A stretch of DNA of 64,000 nucleotides from Ceratodon purpureus (taxonomy: Eukaryota > Streptophyta > Bryopsida > Pseudoditrichales > Ditrichaceae), in assembly GCA_014871385.1 (NCBI GenBank), contig CM026426.1:16244183-16308182 (forward strand), in the 5' to 3' direction. Position numbers and translations under genes: made by a program. Positions 22,739-36,600 of this stretch are shown here, piece by piece. The notes beneath the pieces are model-generated. The model was not told the DNA's origin. It worked only from the letters and a program-made list of their open reading frames with translations, and ran no database searches. The stretch's first letter is position 1. Each line of letters starts with the position of its first letter.

Positions 22739-24619
22739 TACAAATGACTTTGGATTTTGGAACACTCATTTCATTCAGAGTTCTTCACTGTCAACACATA
22801 CATTCTCTCACATGACCATGTAATGAAGCTGTAGCTCCCTCATCTTTGATAGCAAAATGAAACTAACCAAGTTTCTTAAAATTTGCATTTGTCTTCTTAA
22901 ATGCAATGGAGTTTTGGAACTTTGAATTTGTTTTGTTTTAAAATCGCTTTGCTGTGGTAATACTCTTTCAAGACATGGTCTGACCACCTCTGTGTGCCAT
23001 GGCGTTGGGAGGCACCATCGAGCGTTATGGCGGACGAAGTTTCGGGAAGTATCCGCAACGTGCTGGACGAGAGAGGCGATCTGGAGATGCAAATGAATGA
23101 ACAGCCACGTATTCCGCCAAGCGATGTGGATGCAGACATGGGAGGGTCAGAGGCAGAGGAGGAGGACGATCTGCCGTTTGAAGGTACTAGGGTTTTGTCA
23201 AGAGCGGCCGCCGGAGCCAATAAAAGGGTTGTTACAAGCGACGATGATGAGGTCGAGGAGGGAGTTCGCGGGGTTGAAGTTTTGGTTAGTGGAGGCGCGG
23301 TACCTGAGGAGATCTCACAGGGGTTGGCTGCGAAAATCACAGTTTCGGAAGCGCGTAGGCAGATTCAGAAGGAGATGAAGCCGGATCCGTATGGCGCAAT
23401 TCTGAAGATAGGGAGGAAGCCTGAGGAGTTCTCTATGCTTCGTATTCCGTTGTGTCGTTTATTGCCTTGCAAATTCGTTCGTCTTGCAATGGCTACTGAT
23501 GTGCTGAAGTTGCAAGGCAAATTCTTTAATGGCATACGACCTGGCTCAGCTGCGTTTTATGTAGCTGACACATCAGACAAGGGCGAAACAACGTATGTTA
23601 CTATGGAGACGAAGGCGAATTGGTGTCCAGTATGGTTGGCGTTAGACGAGGCTTTTGAGAAGGAGCTAGCCAAGCACGAGGAGACGCTGGCTCTTTCGAA
23701 GAGGATGTTCTACGTCTTCGATGGGAATCACCGTACTCGTGCGTGGAAGGGATATATTGAGGAAGAGCATTATGACGATCTTGAGTGGGCTACAAGGAAC
23801 GGTAGGCCAGACTGCATAGTGCTTGACGTGCAGGGAAGCCGCAAGGCACTCCTAACGGCAAAGCACGCCATCAACAAGTAAGTGAAGTGCATTGGGTACA
23901 ACGTAAAACTGCAAATTTGAATTTGAAAATTGCTATACCTTGTCCGATTTGAATCCTACAAGTAATGTGTAAATGAACAATCATGACAAATTATGTTGCA
24001 TTATGCTATGTCTAGGGCAAACGAGGACGCTTTTGTGAATGAGAGGGTGCCGCATCCTCTCCATAAGATTCAGACCTTTGGGAAAATGTTCGTCGAGGAG
24101 CTTGAGAAGAACAACATTCTTCCGCCGGAGCTTTTGCAGCAATGCAGGGTGAATCGAAAACAAGGGTGGACTTCAATGCCACAGGAGGTTTTTGTATCGT
24201 TCTTGCACAGTGTAAGTTATCCCCACGCGCCGTAAGCTCTGTTCCGCTGATTGAAACCTCAATATTTCATAATGATTAACGTGTTTTCCAATTGGAATAT
24301 AGGCATCCCTAGCTCGAATTGCTGAGGAAACGGCACAACTGTGAATCAGTGATCACCCTGGTGAGGATACTGGTGTGGAGATGAAAGCCGAGTCGACAAG
24401 GCAGTAAAGGAAGCACAGAATAAACTGTAGACAAAGTTTAACAAGGAAAAGGCCGTCGCCAACCCTAGCAACGGACTGGAATTCAAGATACAGGTAAGTG
24501 TGCAACCACATGTAGTATATAGACTTTCATCAAAGCCTTGTAAAATATTGTGAGAGTTGACCACGTTGTCGTGTCCAATATCCCCACGTGTTTTAGCCTA
24601 ATTGGTTACAAATTTGTAA

Positions 24620-27600
24620 ATTCATTCAAGTCATGAGATTGAATTTTGGACTATCCGATCCGACAGCTCCTTTTTTGCATTCTAGATTTGGGGGAAATGA
24701 ATACAAGTCATGTTAGTTCTTGAGTGAATTATGTGATTTCCACGAGTTCATGAGATTGAATTTTGGACTGTCGGATCTGACAGCTCCATTTTTGCATTCT
24801 GATTGTGGGAGAAATGGTTCAAAGTCATGTTGGTTCTTGAGTGAATTATGTGATTTCCTCGAGTTCATGAGATTGAACTTTGGACTGTCGGATCCAACAA
24901 CTCCTTTTTTGCATTCTAGTTCTGGGGGAAATGGTTAGAGGTCATGGTGGTTCTTGAGTGAATTATGTGATTTCCTCGAGTTCATGGCATTGAATTTTGG
25001 ATTGTCAGATCCGACAATTCCTTTTCTGCATTCTAGATTTGGGGGAAATGGTAAGAAGTTAGATTGGTCCTGAAGTGATTTATGTATTTCCTCAAGTGCA
25101 TGAGATTGAAATTTGGATTGTTGGATCCGACAGCTCCTCTTTTGCATTCTAGATTTCGGGGAAATGGTTAGAAGTCATGTTGGTTCTTGAGTGAATAATG
25201 TGATTTCCTCGAGTTCATGACATAGAATTTTGGACTGTCCAATCCTCGCTCCTTTTTAGCATTCTAATTCTGGAAGAAATGGTTAGAAGTCATGTTGGTT
25301 CTTGACTGAATGATGTGATTTCCTCGAGTTCATGAGATTGAATTTTGGACTATCGGATCCGACAACTCCTTTTTTGCATTTTAGTTTTGAGGGAAATAGT
25401 AAGAACTCATGGTGGTTCTTGAGTAAATTATGTAATTTCCTCCAGTTCAAAAGATTGAATTTTGGATTGTCGGATCCGACAGCTCCTTTTTTGCATTCTA
25501 GAATTGGGCGAAATGATTACAAGTCATGGTGGTTCTAAAGTGAATTTTGTGATTTCCTCGAGTTCATTAGATTGAATTTTGGACTGTCGGATCCGACAAC
25601 ACCTTTTTTGCATTCTAGTATGGGGGAAATGGTTAGAATTCATGGTGGTTCTTGAGTGAATTATGTGATTTCCTCAAGTTCATGAGATTGAATTTAAGAG
25701 TGTCGGATCCGACAGCTTCTTTTTAGCATTCCAAAATTGAGGGAAATGGTTAGAAGTTAGATTGGTCCTTACGTGAATTATGTGATTTCCTCGAGTTCAT
25801 GAGATTGAAATTTGGACTGTCGGATCCGACAGCTCCTTTCTTGCATTCTAGATTTGGGGGAAATGGTAAGAAGTCATGGTGGTTCTTGAGTGAATGATGT
25901 GATTTCCTTGAGTTCATGACATTGAATTTTGGACTGTCAGATCCGACAACTCGTTTTTTGCATTCTAGAATTGGAGGAAATGCTTACTAGTCATGGTGGT
26001 TCCTGAGTGAATTATGTGATTTCCTCGAGTTCATTAGATTGAACTATAGACTCTCGATTCCGACAGCTTCTTTTTTGCGTTCTAGATTTGGGGGAAATTG
26101 TAAGAAGTTAGATTGGTCCTGAAGTGATTTATGTGATTTCCTCGAGTGCATGAGATTGAAATTTGGATTGTTAGATCCGACAGCTCCTCTCTTGCATTCT
26201 AGATTTGGGGGAAATGGTTAGAAGTCATGTTGGTTCTTGAGTGAATAATGTGATTTCCTCGAGTTCATGACATAGAATTTTGGACAGTCGAATCCGACAA
26301 CTCCTTTTTTGCATTCTTGTTCTGGGGGAAATGGTTAGAACTCATGGTGGTTCTTGAGTAGATTATGTGATTTCCTCGAGTTCATGAGATTGAATTTTGG
26401 ACAGTCGGATCCGACAGCTTCTTTTTACCATTCCAGAATTGGGGGAAAAGGTTAGAAGTTAAATTGGTTCTTACGTGAATTATGTGATTTCCTCGAGTTC
26501 ATGACATTGAATTTTGGAGTGTCGGTTCCGACACGTCCTTTTCTGCATTCTAGTTTTGGGGGAAATGGTTAGAAGTCATGTTGGTTCTTGAGTGAATTAT
26601 GTGATTTCCTCGAGTTCATGAGATTGAATTTTGGACTGTCGGATCCGACAGCTCCGTTTTTGCATTCTAGATTTGGGGGAAGGGGGGAAGCACAATAAAC
26701 TGTTTAAAAAAGTGGTTATCTGTTTGACAATTTCAGCCCAATGTGTAAACGGTAGAGAAAGTGGCATGTCGGACTTCTTGATTGAAAATTAAGTTTAGGA
26801 TACGGAATTTAGACCTTATGTTCTACAACTTCCCAAATTTGCGGAAGAAGATGTTGAGTTTTGACACCTCTATGAACACCATAAAGTCCGACAAAGTGAA
26901 AGCTTTCATTTGGAAAAGTGATCGTTACACATCGTTTTTACGACAAAAATCACTTTTGACTTCGCGGGGACCTCCGTTTGTACACTACGCTTGTAGAAAT
27001 GATCTCGACAGCTGTGATTGGAATTCTAGATTGGCCAAAAGTGTCTCAAATATGTTTTTAAGATGCTTTTTCCGTGATACTTTAGGGGAGTTTTTTTTGA
27101 CCAAACATTGTTTTTTAAATAGAAAAAAACATCTTCTAAAGACAATTAGGGTCCCCAAATGAAGAAATTAAGACTCTGGAAAAGTTCATTTTCGTGATTT
27201 AGAACTAGCGGTCAAAATAAGTTCCAATTGAAGATGTTTTTTTTATTAAGAATGTATACAAGACACCTTGTGACACCCTAAAAAGTGACTAAAATGCTCA
27301 AAAACTACACCAAAATGCTCAAAATCAGCTTTGAGCTTTAAGAAACACCACACTTCATATTCTAGAATTGGGGGAAATGATTACAAGTCATGGTGGTTCT
27401 TGAGTGAATTATGTGATTTCCTCGAGTTCATGAGATTGAATTTTGGAGTGTCAAATTCGACAACTCCTTTTTTGCATTCTTGTTCTGGGGGAAATGGTTA
27501 GAAGTCATGTTGGTTCTTGAGTTAATTATGTGATTTCCTCTAGTTGATGGGATTGAATTTTGGATTGTCTCATCCGACAGCTCCTTTTCTGCATTCTAGA

Positions 27601-30600
27601 TTTGGGGGAAATGGTTACAAGTCATGTTGGTTCTTAAGTGAATTATGTGATTTCCTCGAGTTCATGAGATTGAATTTTAGATTGTCGGATCCGATAGCTC
27701 CTTTCTTACATTCTAGATTTGGGGGAAATGGTTAGAACTCATCTTGGTTCTTGAGTGAAATATGTGATTTCCTCGAGTTCATGAGATTGAAATTTGGACT
27801 GTCGGATCCGACAGCTCCTTTTTTGCATTCTAGATTTGGGAGAAATAGTAAGAAGTGATGGTGGTTCTTGAGTGAAATATGTGATTTCCTCGAAGTCATG
27901 AGATTGAATTTGGGACTGTCGGATGCGATAGCTCCTTTTTTGCATTCTACATTGGGGGGAAATAGTAAGAAGTCATGTTGGTTCTTGAGTGAATTATGTG
28001 ATTTCCTCGAGTTCATGAGATTGAATTTGGAGAGTCGGATCCCACAACTCTTTTTTTGCATTCTAGTTTTGGGGGAAATGGTTAGAAGTAATGGTGGTTC
28101 TTGAGTGCAATATGTGATTTCCTCGAGTTCATGAGATTGAATTTTGAAGTGTCGGCTCCGACAGCTTCTTTTTTGCATTTTAGATTTAGGGGAAATGGTT
28201 ACAAGTGAGGTTGGATCTTGAGTGATTTATGTGATTCCCTTGAGTTCATGAGATTGAAATTTGGACTGTCGGATCCGACAGCTCTTTTTTTGCATTCTAG
28301 ATTTGGGGGAAATGGTAAGAAGTCATGGAGGTTCTTGAGTGAAATATGTGATTTCGTCGAGTCCATGAGATTGAATTTTGGACTCTCGGATCCGACAGCT
28401 CCTTTTTTGCATTCTAGATTTGGGGGAAATGGTTACAAGTCATGGTGGTTCTTCAGTGAATTATGTGATTTACTCGAGTTCATGAGATTGAATTTTGGAC
28501 AGTCAGATCTGACAACTCCTTTTTTGCATTCTAGTTTGGGGGAAATAGTAAGAAGTCATGGTGGTTCTTGAGTGAAATATGTGATTTCCTCGAGTTCATG
28601 AGATTGAATTTTAGACTGTCGGATCTGAAAGCTTCTTTTTGCATTTTAGATTTAAGGAAATAGTTACAAGTGAGGTTGGATCTTAAGTTATTTATGTGAT
28701 TCCCTTGAGTTCATGAGATTGAAATTTGGACTGTCGGATCCGACAGCTCCTGTTTTGCATTCTAGATTTGGGAGAAATAGTAAGAAGTCATGGTGGTTCT
28801 TGAGTGAAATATGTGATTTCGTCGAGTCCATGAGATTGAATTTTGGACTCTCGGATCCGACAGCTCTTTTTTTGCATTCTAGATTTGGGGGAAATGGTTA
28901 CAAGTCATGGTGGTTCTTCAGTGAATTATGTGATTTGCTCGAGTTCATGAGATTGGAATTTGGATTCTCCGATCTCACAGCTCCTTTTTTGCATTCTAGT
29001 TTTGGGGGAAATGGTTAGAACTCATGATGGTTCTTGAGTGAATTATGTGATTTCCTCGAGTTCATGGGATTGAATTTTGGACAGTCAGATCTGACAACTC
29101 CTTTTTTGCATTCTAGTTTGGGGGAAATAGTAAGAAGTCATGGTGGTTCTTGAGTGAAATATGTGATTTCGTCGAGTCCATGAGATTGAATTTTGGACTC
29201 TCGGATCCGACAGCTCGTTTTTTGCATTCTAGATTTGGGGGAAATGGTTACAAGTCATGGTGGTTCTTCAGTGAATTATGTGATTTGCTCGAGTTCATGA
29301 GATTGGAATTTGGATTCTCCGATCAGACAGCTCCTTTTTTGCATTCTAGTTTTGGGGGAAATGGTTAGAACTCATGATGGTTCTTGAGTGAATTATGTGA
29401 TTTCCTCGAGTTCATGAGATTGAAATTTGCACTGTCGAATCCAACAGCTCCTTTTTTGCACTCTAGTTTTGGGGGAAATGGTTAGAACTCATGATGGTTC
29501 TTGAGTGAATTATGTGATTTCCTCGAAATCATGAGATTGAAATTTGCACTGTCGACTCCAACAGCTTCTTTTATGCATTCTAGTTTTGGGGGAAATGGTT
29601 AGAACTCATGATGGTTCTTGAGTGAATTATGTGATTTCCTAGAGTTCATGAGATTGAATTTTGGACAGTCAGATCCGACAACTCCTTTTTTGCATTCTAG
29701 TTTTGGGGGAAATAGTAAGAAGTCATGGTGGTTCTTGAGTGAAATATGTGATTTCCTCGAGTTCACGAGATTGAATTTTAGACTGTCGGATCCGAAAGCT
29801 TCTTTTTGCATTTTAGATTTGGGAGAAATAGTAAGAAGTCATGGTGGTTCTTGAGTGAAATATGTGATTACCTCGAGTTCATGAAATTGAATTTTAGACT
29901 GTCGGATCCGAAAGCTTCTTTTCTGCATTTTAGATTTGGGGGAAATGGTTACAAGTTAGGTTGGATCTTGAGTGATTTATGTGATTTCCTTGAGTTCATG
30001 AGATTGAAATTTGGACTGTCAGATCCGACAGCTCTTTTTTTGCATTCTAGATTTGAGAGAAATGGTAAGAAGTCATGGAGGTTCTTGAGTGGAATATGTG
30101 ATTTCCTCGAGTTCATGAGATTTAATTTTAGACAGTCGGATTCCAGAGCTCCTATTTTGCATTTTAGATTTGAGAAAATTGGTTTCAAGTTATGTTGGTT
30201 CTTGAGTGATTTATGTGATTTCCTTGAGTTCATGAGATTGAATTTTGGACTTTCGGACGCGTCAACTCCTTTTTTGCATTCTACATTGGGGGGAAATGGT
30301 TAGAAGTCATGTTGGTTCTAGAGTGATTTATGTGATAACCTTGAGTTCATGAGATTGAAATTTGGACTGTCGGATCCGACAGCTTCTTTTGTGCATCCTA
30401 TATTTAGAGGATATGGTAAGAAGTCATGGTGGTTCATGAGTAAAATATGTGATTTCCTCGAGTTCATGTGATTGAATTTTAGACTGTCGGGTCCGACAGC
30501 TTCTTTTTTGCATTTTAAATTTGGGGGAAATGGTTACAAGTTAGGTTGGATCTCGAGTGATTTATGTGATTTCCTTGAGTTCATGAGATTGAAATTTGGA

Positions 30601-33600
30601 CTGTCAGATCCGACAGCTCCTTATTTGCATTCTAGATTTGAAAGAAATGGTAAGAACTCATGGAGGTTCTTGAGTGAAATATGTGATTTCCTCGAGTTCA
30701 TGATATTTAATTTAGACTGTCGGATTCCAGAGCTTCTATTTTGCATTTTAGATTTGAGGAAATTGGTTTCAAGTTAGGTTGGTTCTTGAGTGATTTATGT
30801 GATTTCCTCGAGTTCATGAGAGAGAATTTGGGACTGTAGGATCTAACAGTTCCTTTTTTGCATTGTGGTTTTGGGGGAAATGGTTACAAGTCATGTTGGT
30901 TCTTGAGTGAATTATGTGATTTCCTCGAGTTCATAAGATTGAATTTTGGACTCTAGGATCTGACAGCTTCTTTTTTGCATTCTAGTTTTGGGGGAAATGG
31001 TTACAAGTCATGTTGGTTCTTGAGTGAATTATGTGATTTCCTCGAGTTCATGAGATTGAAATTTGAGGTGTCGGATCTGACTACTCCTTTTTTGCATTCT
31101 AGTTTTGGGGGAAATGGTTAATAGTCATGGACGTACTTAAGTGAAATATGTGATTTCCTCGAGTTCATGAGATTGAATTTTGGAGAGTCAGATCTGACAA
31201 CTCCTTTATTTGCATTCTAGTTTTGGGGGAAATGGTAAGAAGTCATGGTGGTTCTTGAGTGAAATATGTGATTTCCTCCAGCTCATTATATCAAATTTTA
31301 GACTGTTGGATCCGATAGCTTCTTTTTTGCATTTTAGATTTGGGGGAAATGGTTTCAAGTTATGTTGGTTCTTGAGTGTTTTATGTGATTTCCTTGAGTT
31401 CATGAGATTAAAATTTGGACTGTCAGATATGACAGCTCTTTTTTTGCATATTAGATTTGGGGGAAATGGTTAGAAGTCATGGTGGTTCTTGAGAGGAATA
31501 TGTGATTTCCTTGAGTTCATGAGATTGAATTTTGGATTGTCAGATCCGACAGCTCCTTTTGTGCATTCTAGATTTGAGAGAAATGGTAAAAAGTCATGGA
31601 GGTTCTTGAGTGAAATATGTGAATTCGTCAAGTTCATGAGATTTAATTTTAGAGTGTCGGATTCGAGAGCTTCTTTTTTGCATTTTAGATTTAGGGAAAT
31701 GGTTACAAGTTATGTTGGTTCTTGAGTGATTTATGTGATTTTCTTGACTTATGAGATTAAATTTTGGACAGTCGGATCCAACAGCTCCTTTTTTGCATTT
31801 TACATTGCAGGAAAATCGTAAGAAGTCATGTTGGTTTTTGAGTGATTTATGTGATTTCGTTAAGTTCATGAGATTGAATTTTGGACAGTCGGATCCGACA
31901 ACTCCTTTTTTGCGTTCTAGATTTGGGGGAAATGGTTAGAAGTCATGTTGGTTCTTGACTGATTTATGTGATTTCCTTGAGTTCATGAGATTGAATTTTG
32001 GACACTCGGATCTGACAGCTCCTATTTTGCATTCAAAATTTGGAGGAAATATTAAAGAACTCATGGTGGTTCTTGAGTGATTTATGTGATTTCCATGAGT
32101 TCATGAGATTGAATTTTGGAGTGTCGGATCCGACACCTCCTTTTTGGCATTCTACATTGAGAGGAAATGGTAAGAAGTCATGTTGGTTTTTGAGTGAATT
32201 ATGTGATTTCCTCGAGTTCATGATATTGAATTTTGAATTATACGATACGACAGCTCCTTTTCTTTCATTCTAGTTTTGGAAGAAATAGTTACAAGTCATG
32301 TTGGTTCTTCAGTGAATTATGTGATTTCCTCGAGTTCATGACATTCAATTTTGGATTGTACGATACGACAACTCCTTTATTGCATTCTAGTTTTGGGGGA
32401 AATGGTAAGAAGTCATGGTGGTTCCTGAGTGAAATATGTAATTTCCTCGAGTTCATGAGATTGAAATTTGGACTGTCAGATTCGACAACTGCTTTTTATC
32501 ATTCTAGTTTTCAGAGAATTGGTTAGAAGTCATGTTGGTTCTTGAGTGAATTATGTGATTTCCTCGAGTTCTAGAGCTTGAAATTGGGACTGTCGAATCC
32601 GATAGCCGCTTTCTTGCATTCTAGTTTTGAGGGAAATGGCTACAAGTCATGTTGGTTCTTGTGTGAATTATGTGATTTCCTTAATTCATGACAGTAAGTT
32701 TTGGATTGTACGGTATGACAGCTTCTTTTTTGCATTCTAGTTTTGAGGGAAATGGTTAGAAGTCATGTTGGTTCTTGAGTGAAATATGTGATTTCCTCGA
32801 GTTCATGAGATTGAAATTTGGACTGTCCGATCTGACAGCTCCTTTTTTGCATTCTAGTTTTGAGGTCAATGGTTAGAACTCATGTTGGTTCTTGAGTGAA
32901 TTATGTGATTTCCTCGAGTTCATGAGATTGAAATTGGGACTGTCGGATCCGACAGCTCTTTTTTTTATTCTAAGTTTCGGGAAATGTTTACAAGTCATGT
33001 TGGTTCTTGAGTGAATTATGTGATTTCCTCGAGTTCATGTCACTCAATTTTGGATTGTACGATACGACAGCTCCTATTTTGCATTATAGTTTTGGGGGAA
33101 ACGGTTAGAACTCATGTTGGTTCTTGAGTGAAATATGTGATTTCCTCGAGTTCATGAGATTGAAATTTGGACTGTGGGATCCGAGAGCTCCTTTTTTGCA
33201 TTCTAGTTTTCAGGGAATTGGTTACAAGTCATGTTGGTTCTTGAGTGAATTATGTGATTTCCTCGAGAACTTCAGATTGAATTTCGGACTGTCGGGTCCG
33301 ACAGCTCCTTTTTTGCATTCTAGATTTGGACGAAATGGTAAGAAGTAATGGTGGTTCTTGAGTGAAATATGTGATTTCCTCCAGTTCATAATATCAAATT
33401 TTAGACTGTTGGATCCGATAGCTTCTTTTTTGCATTTTAGATTTGAACGAAATGGTAACAAGTTAGATTGGTTCTTAAGTGAATTCTCTGATTTCCTCGA
33501 GTTCATGAGATTGAATTTTGGACTGTTACATCCGAGAGCTGCTTTTATGCGTTCTAGTTTTGGGGGAAATGGTAACAAGTAATGTTGGTTCTTGAGTGAA

Positions 33601-36600
33601 TAATGTGATTCCCTCGAGTTCTTGAGATTGAAATTTGGACTGTCGGATCGGACAGCTTCTTTTTTGCATTCTAGTTTTTGGGGAAATGGTTACAAGTCAT
33701 GTTGGTTCATGAGTGAATTATGTGATTTCCTCGAGTTCATGACATTCAATTTTGGATTGTATGATACGACAGCTCCTTTTTTGCATTCTAGTTTTGAGAG
33801 AAATGGTTAGAACTCATGTTGGTTCTTGAATGAAATATGAGATTTCCTCGAGTTCATGAGATTGAAATTTGGAGAGTCAGATCCGACAACTCCTTTCTTG
33901 CATTCTAGTTTTGGGGGAAATGGTTACAAGTCATGTTGGTTCTTGAGTGAATTATGTCATTTCCTCGAGTTCATGACATTGAATTTTGGATAGTACAATA
34001 CGACAGCTCCTTTTATGCATTCTAGTTTTGGGGGAAATGATTACAAGTAATGTTGGTTCCTGAGTGAATTATGTGATTTCGTCGAGTTCTTGAGCTTGAA
34101 ATTGGGACAATCGGATCCGATAGCTGCTTTCTTGCATTCTAGTTTTGAGGGAAATGGTTACAAGTCATGTTGGTTCTTGTGAAATTTATGTGATTTCCTG
34201 GAGTTCATGACATTCAATTTTGGATTGTACGGTACGACAGCTTCTTTTTTGCATTCTAGTTTTGGGGGAAATGGTTACAAGTCATGTTGGTTCTTTTGTG
34301 AATTATTTGATTTTCTCGAGTTCATGATATTAAATTTTGGATTGTACGGTACGACAGCTTCTTTTTTGCATTCTAGTTTTGGGGGAAATGGTTAGAACTC
34401 ATGATGGTTCTTGAGTGAATTATGTGATTTCCTCGAGTTCATGAGATTGGAATTTGGATTCTCCGATCTGACAGCTCCTTTTTTGCATTCTAACTTTGGG
34501 GGAAATGGTTTGAACTCATGATGGTTCTTGAGTGAATTATGTGATTTCCTCGAGTTCATGAGATTGAAATTTGCTTTGTCGAATCCGATAGCTGCTTTTT
34601 TGCATTCTAGTTTTGGGGGAAATGGTTACAAGTCATGTTGGTTCTTCAGTGAATTTTGTGATTCCCTCGAGTTCTTGAGATTGAAATTTGGACTGTCGGA
34701 TCGGACAGTTCCTTTTTTGCACTCTAGTTTTGGGGGAAATGGTTAGAAGTCATGTTGGTTCTTGAGTAAATTATGTGATTTCCTCGAGTTCATGACATTC
34801 AATTTTGGATTGTACGATATGACAGCTCCTTTATTGCATTCTAGTTATGGGGAAAATGGTTACAAGTCATGTTGGTTCTTGAGTGAATTATGTGAATTCC
34901 TCGAGTTCATGAGATTGAATTTTGGACCGTAGGATCTGACAGCTGATTTTCTGCATTCTAGTTTTGGGGGAAATGGTTAGAACACATGTTGGTTCTTGAG
35001 TGAATTATGTGATTTCCTCGAGTTCATGAGATTGAAATTTGAACTGTCAGATCCGACAACTGCTTTTTTGCATTCTAGTTTTGAGGGAAATGGTTAGAAG
35101 TCAAGTTGGTTATTGAGTGAATTATGTCATTTCCTCGAGTTCATGAGATTGAATTTTGGACTGTAGGATCTCAGAGCTCCTTTTTTGCATTCTAGTTTTG
35201 GGAGAATGGTTAGAACTCATGTTGGTCCTTGAGTGAAATATGTGATTTCCTCGAGTTCATGAGATTGAAATTTGGATTGTCGGATTCCAAAACTGCTTCT
35301 TTGCATTCTAGTTTTCAGGGAATTGGTTAGAAGTCATGTTGGTTCTTGAGTGAATTATGTGATTTCCTCGAGTTCATGACAGAGAATTTGGGACTGTAGG
35401 ATCTGACAGCTTCTTTTTTGCATTCTAGTTTTGGGGGAAATGGTTACAAGTCATGTTGGTTCTTGAGTGAATTATGTGATTTCCTCGAGTTCATGAGATT
35501 GAAATTTGAGGTGTCGGATCTGACTACTTCTTTTTTGCATTCTAGTTTTCAGGGATTTAATTAGAAGTCAAGTTGGTTCTTGAGTGAAAAATGTCATTTC
35601 TTCGAGTTCATGGGATTGAATTTTGGACTGTTACATCCGAGAGCATCTTTTATGCGTTCTAGTTTTGGGGGAAATGGTAACAAGTAATGTTGGTTCTTGA
35701 GTCAATTATGTGATTTCCTTGAGTTCTTGAGATTGAAATTGGGAGTGTCGGATTCGATAGCTCCTTTTTTGCATTCTAGTTTTGGGGGAAATGGTTACAA
35801 GTCATGTTGGTTCTTCAGTGAATTTTGTGATTCCCTCGAGTTCTTGAGATTGAAATTTGGACTGTCGGATCGGACAGTTCCTTTTTTGCACTCTAGTTTT
35901 GGGGGAAATGGTTAGAAGTCATGTTGGTTCTTGAGTAAATTATGTGATTTCCTCGAGTTCATGACATTCAATTTTGGATTGTACGATATGACAGCTCCTT
36001 TATTGCATTCTAGTTATGGGGAAAATGGTGACAAGTCATGTTGGTTCTTGAGTGAATTATGTGAATTCCTCGAGTTCATGAGATTGAATTTTGGACCGTA
36101 GGATGTGAGAGCTCGTTCTTTGCATTCTAGTTTTGGGAGAAATGGATAGAACACATGTTAGTTTTTGAGTGAATTATGTGATTTCCTCGAGTTCATGAGA
36201 TTGAAATTTGAACTGTCGGATCCGACAACTCCTTTTTTGCATTCTAGTTTTCAGGGAAATGGTTAGAAGTCAAGTTGGTTATTGAGTGAATTATATCATT
36301 TCCTTGAGTTCATGAGATTGAATTTTGGACTGTAGGATCTGACAGCTCCTTTTTCGCATTCTAGTTTTGGGGGAAATGGTTAGAATTCATGTTGGTTCTT
36401 AAGTGAATTATGTGATTTCCTCGAGTTCATGAGATTGAACTTTGGACTGTTGGATCCAATAGCTGCTTTTTTGCATTCTAGTTTTCATGGAAATGGTTAG
36501 AAGTCAAGTTGGTTATTGAGTGAATTATGTCATTTCCTCGAGTTCATGAGATTGAATTTTGGACTGTAGGATCTGACAGCTCCTTTTTTGCATTCTAGTT

